A stretch of DNA of 32,227 nt, from assembly GCA_015056475.1 (NCBI GenBank), contig SVGF01000009.1, positions 1-32,227 of the forward strand, in the 5' to 3' direction. This DNA comes from Clostridiales bacterium. GTDB taxonomy: Bacteria > Bacillota > Clostridia > HGM11327. Shown here piece after piece: positions 31,957-32,227 of this stretch (positions within the stretch are counted from its first letter, which is position 1; every line of letters begins with the position of its first letter). The translations under genes were made by a program, and so were the position numbers. The notes below the pieces were generated by a model. It was not told the DNA's origin. It did not search any database and was given only the letters and a program-made list of their open reading frames with translations.

Positions 31957-32227
31957 ATGGCAAAGGAAAAATTTGAGAGAAGTAAGCCGCACGTAAACAT
32001 CGGCACAATCGGCCACGTTGACCACGGTAAGACGACGCTTACAGCAGCAATCACAATGACACTTTCCAAGGCTGGTATGGCTAAGGAAATGAAGTACGAG
32101 GATATCGATAAGGCTCCCGAAGAGAGAGAACGTGGTATCACAATCAACACAGCACACGTTGAGTACGAAACAGAAACAAGACACTATGCTCACGTTGACT
32201 GCCCCGGACACGCAGACTACGTTAAGA
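31957..32227 (+). CDS. tuf: Elongation factor Tu (partial, 3' end outside window)
   Basis: EF-Tu brings aminoacyl-tRNA to the ribosome. The 90 codons in the window start [27 protein letters not shown] with the G1 P-loop GHVDHGKT (about 19-26), then ERERGITIN in switch I and DCPGHADY (G3). The ORF runs off the right edge, so the track omits it. GGAGG is 9 nt before ATG 31957. It directly follows tRNA-Thr on the same transcript and is not preceded by fusA within the window, so it may be a separate tuf gene outside the str operon. Confidence 0.95.
   Translation, partial: MAKEKFERSKPHVNIGTIGHVDHGKTTLTAAITMTLSKAGMAKEMKYEDIDKAPEERERGITINTAHVEYETETRHYAHVDCPGHADYVK

Overview
The window looks like chromosome of a low-to-mid GC, anaerobic, endospore-lineage Firmicute (class Clostridia, probably a gut or rumen Oscillospirales-like bacterium). 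The basis is a ctsR-mcsA-mcsB-clpC-radA operon with a CtsR operator, a YunB-type sporulation gene, oxygen-sensitive glycyl radical enzymes, strong AGGAGG ribosome binding sites and sigma-A promoters with 17-bp spacers. No phage, IS transposase, CRISPR array or rRNA was seen.

Layout. (1) 1-4334, minus strand: a glycyl radical operon made of one two-ferredoxin-type activase followed by two tandem paralogous glycyl radical enzymes; the second runs off the left edge and is absent from the ORF track. (2) 4439-6067, plus: pyrH, frr and a small PASTA-like ORF, closed by a bidirectional terminator shared with a convergent EamA transporter gene (6070-6999, minus). (3) 7159-12004, minus: ATPase, ABC-2 permease, GldG-like protein and DUF4340 protein form one tightly packed ABC operon, whose extended -10 promoter is flanked by two AATGCATT palindromes. 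(4) 12208-19048, minus: secA, prfB (programmed +1 frameshift, here at UAA), an orphan solute-binding lipoprotein overlapping prfB, and serS. (5) 19271-20455, minus: an F420-0 ligase-family protein of unknown role, divergent from (6) 20671-27541, plus: ctsR, mcsA, a degenerate mcsB, clpC, radA and a membrane-anchored metallophosphoesterase. (7) 27684-28735: four tandem ~95-bp repeats, each with three dyads and an extended -10 motif, leading into an XRE/TPR regulator gene. (8) 28752-31553: decayed palindromic repeats, a solitary sugar phosphate isomerase-like gene, yunB, and a BspA-type leucine-rich-repeat lipoprotein. (9) 31758-32227, plus: a strong promoter, tRNA-Thr(GGT) and the start of tuf.

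Most of the window is housekeeping: nucleotide supply, translation (frr, serS, prfB, tRNA-Thr, tuf), secretion (secA) and protein quality control (CtsR regulon). The parts that stand out are the covarying 95-bp repeat array upstream of the XRE gene, the McsB that seems to have lost its kinase active site while its operon stays intact, the paired glycyl radical enzymes with GCNQ in place of GCVE, and the prfB frameshift site using UAA. All family assignments and comparisons come from reading the sequence and from memory of the families; no database search was run.
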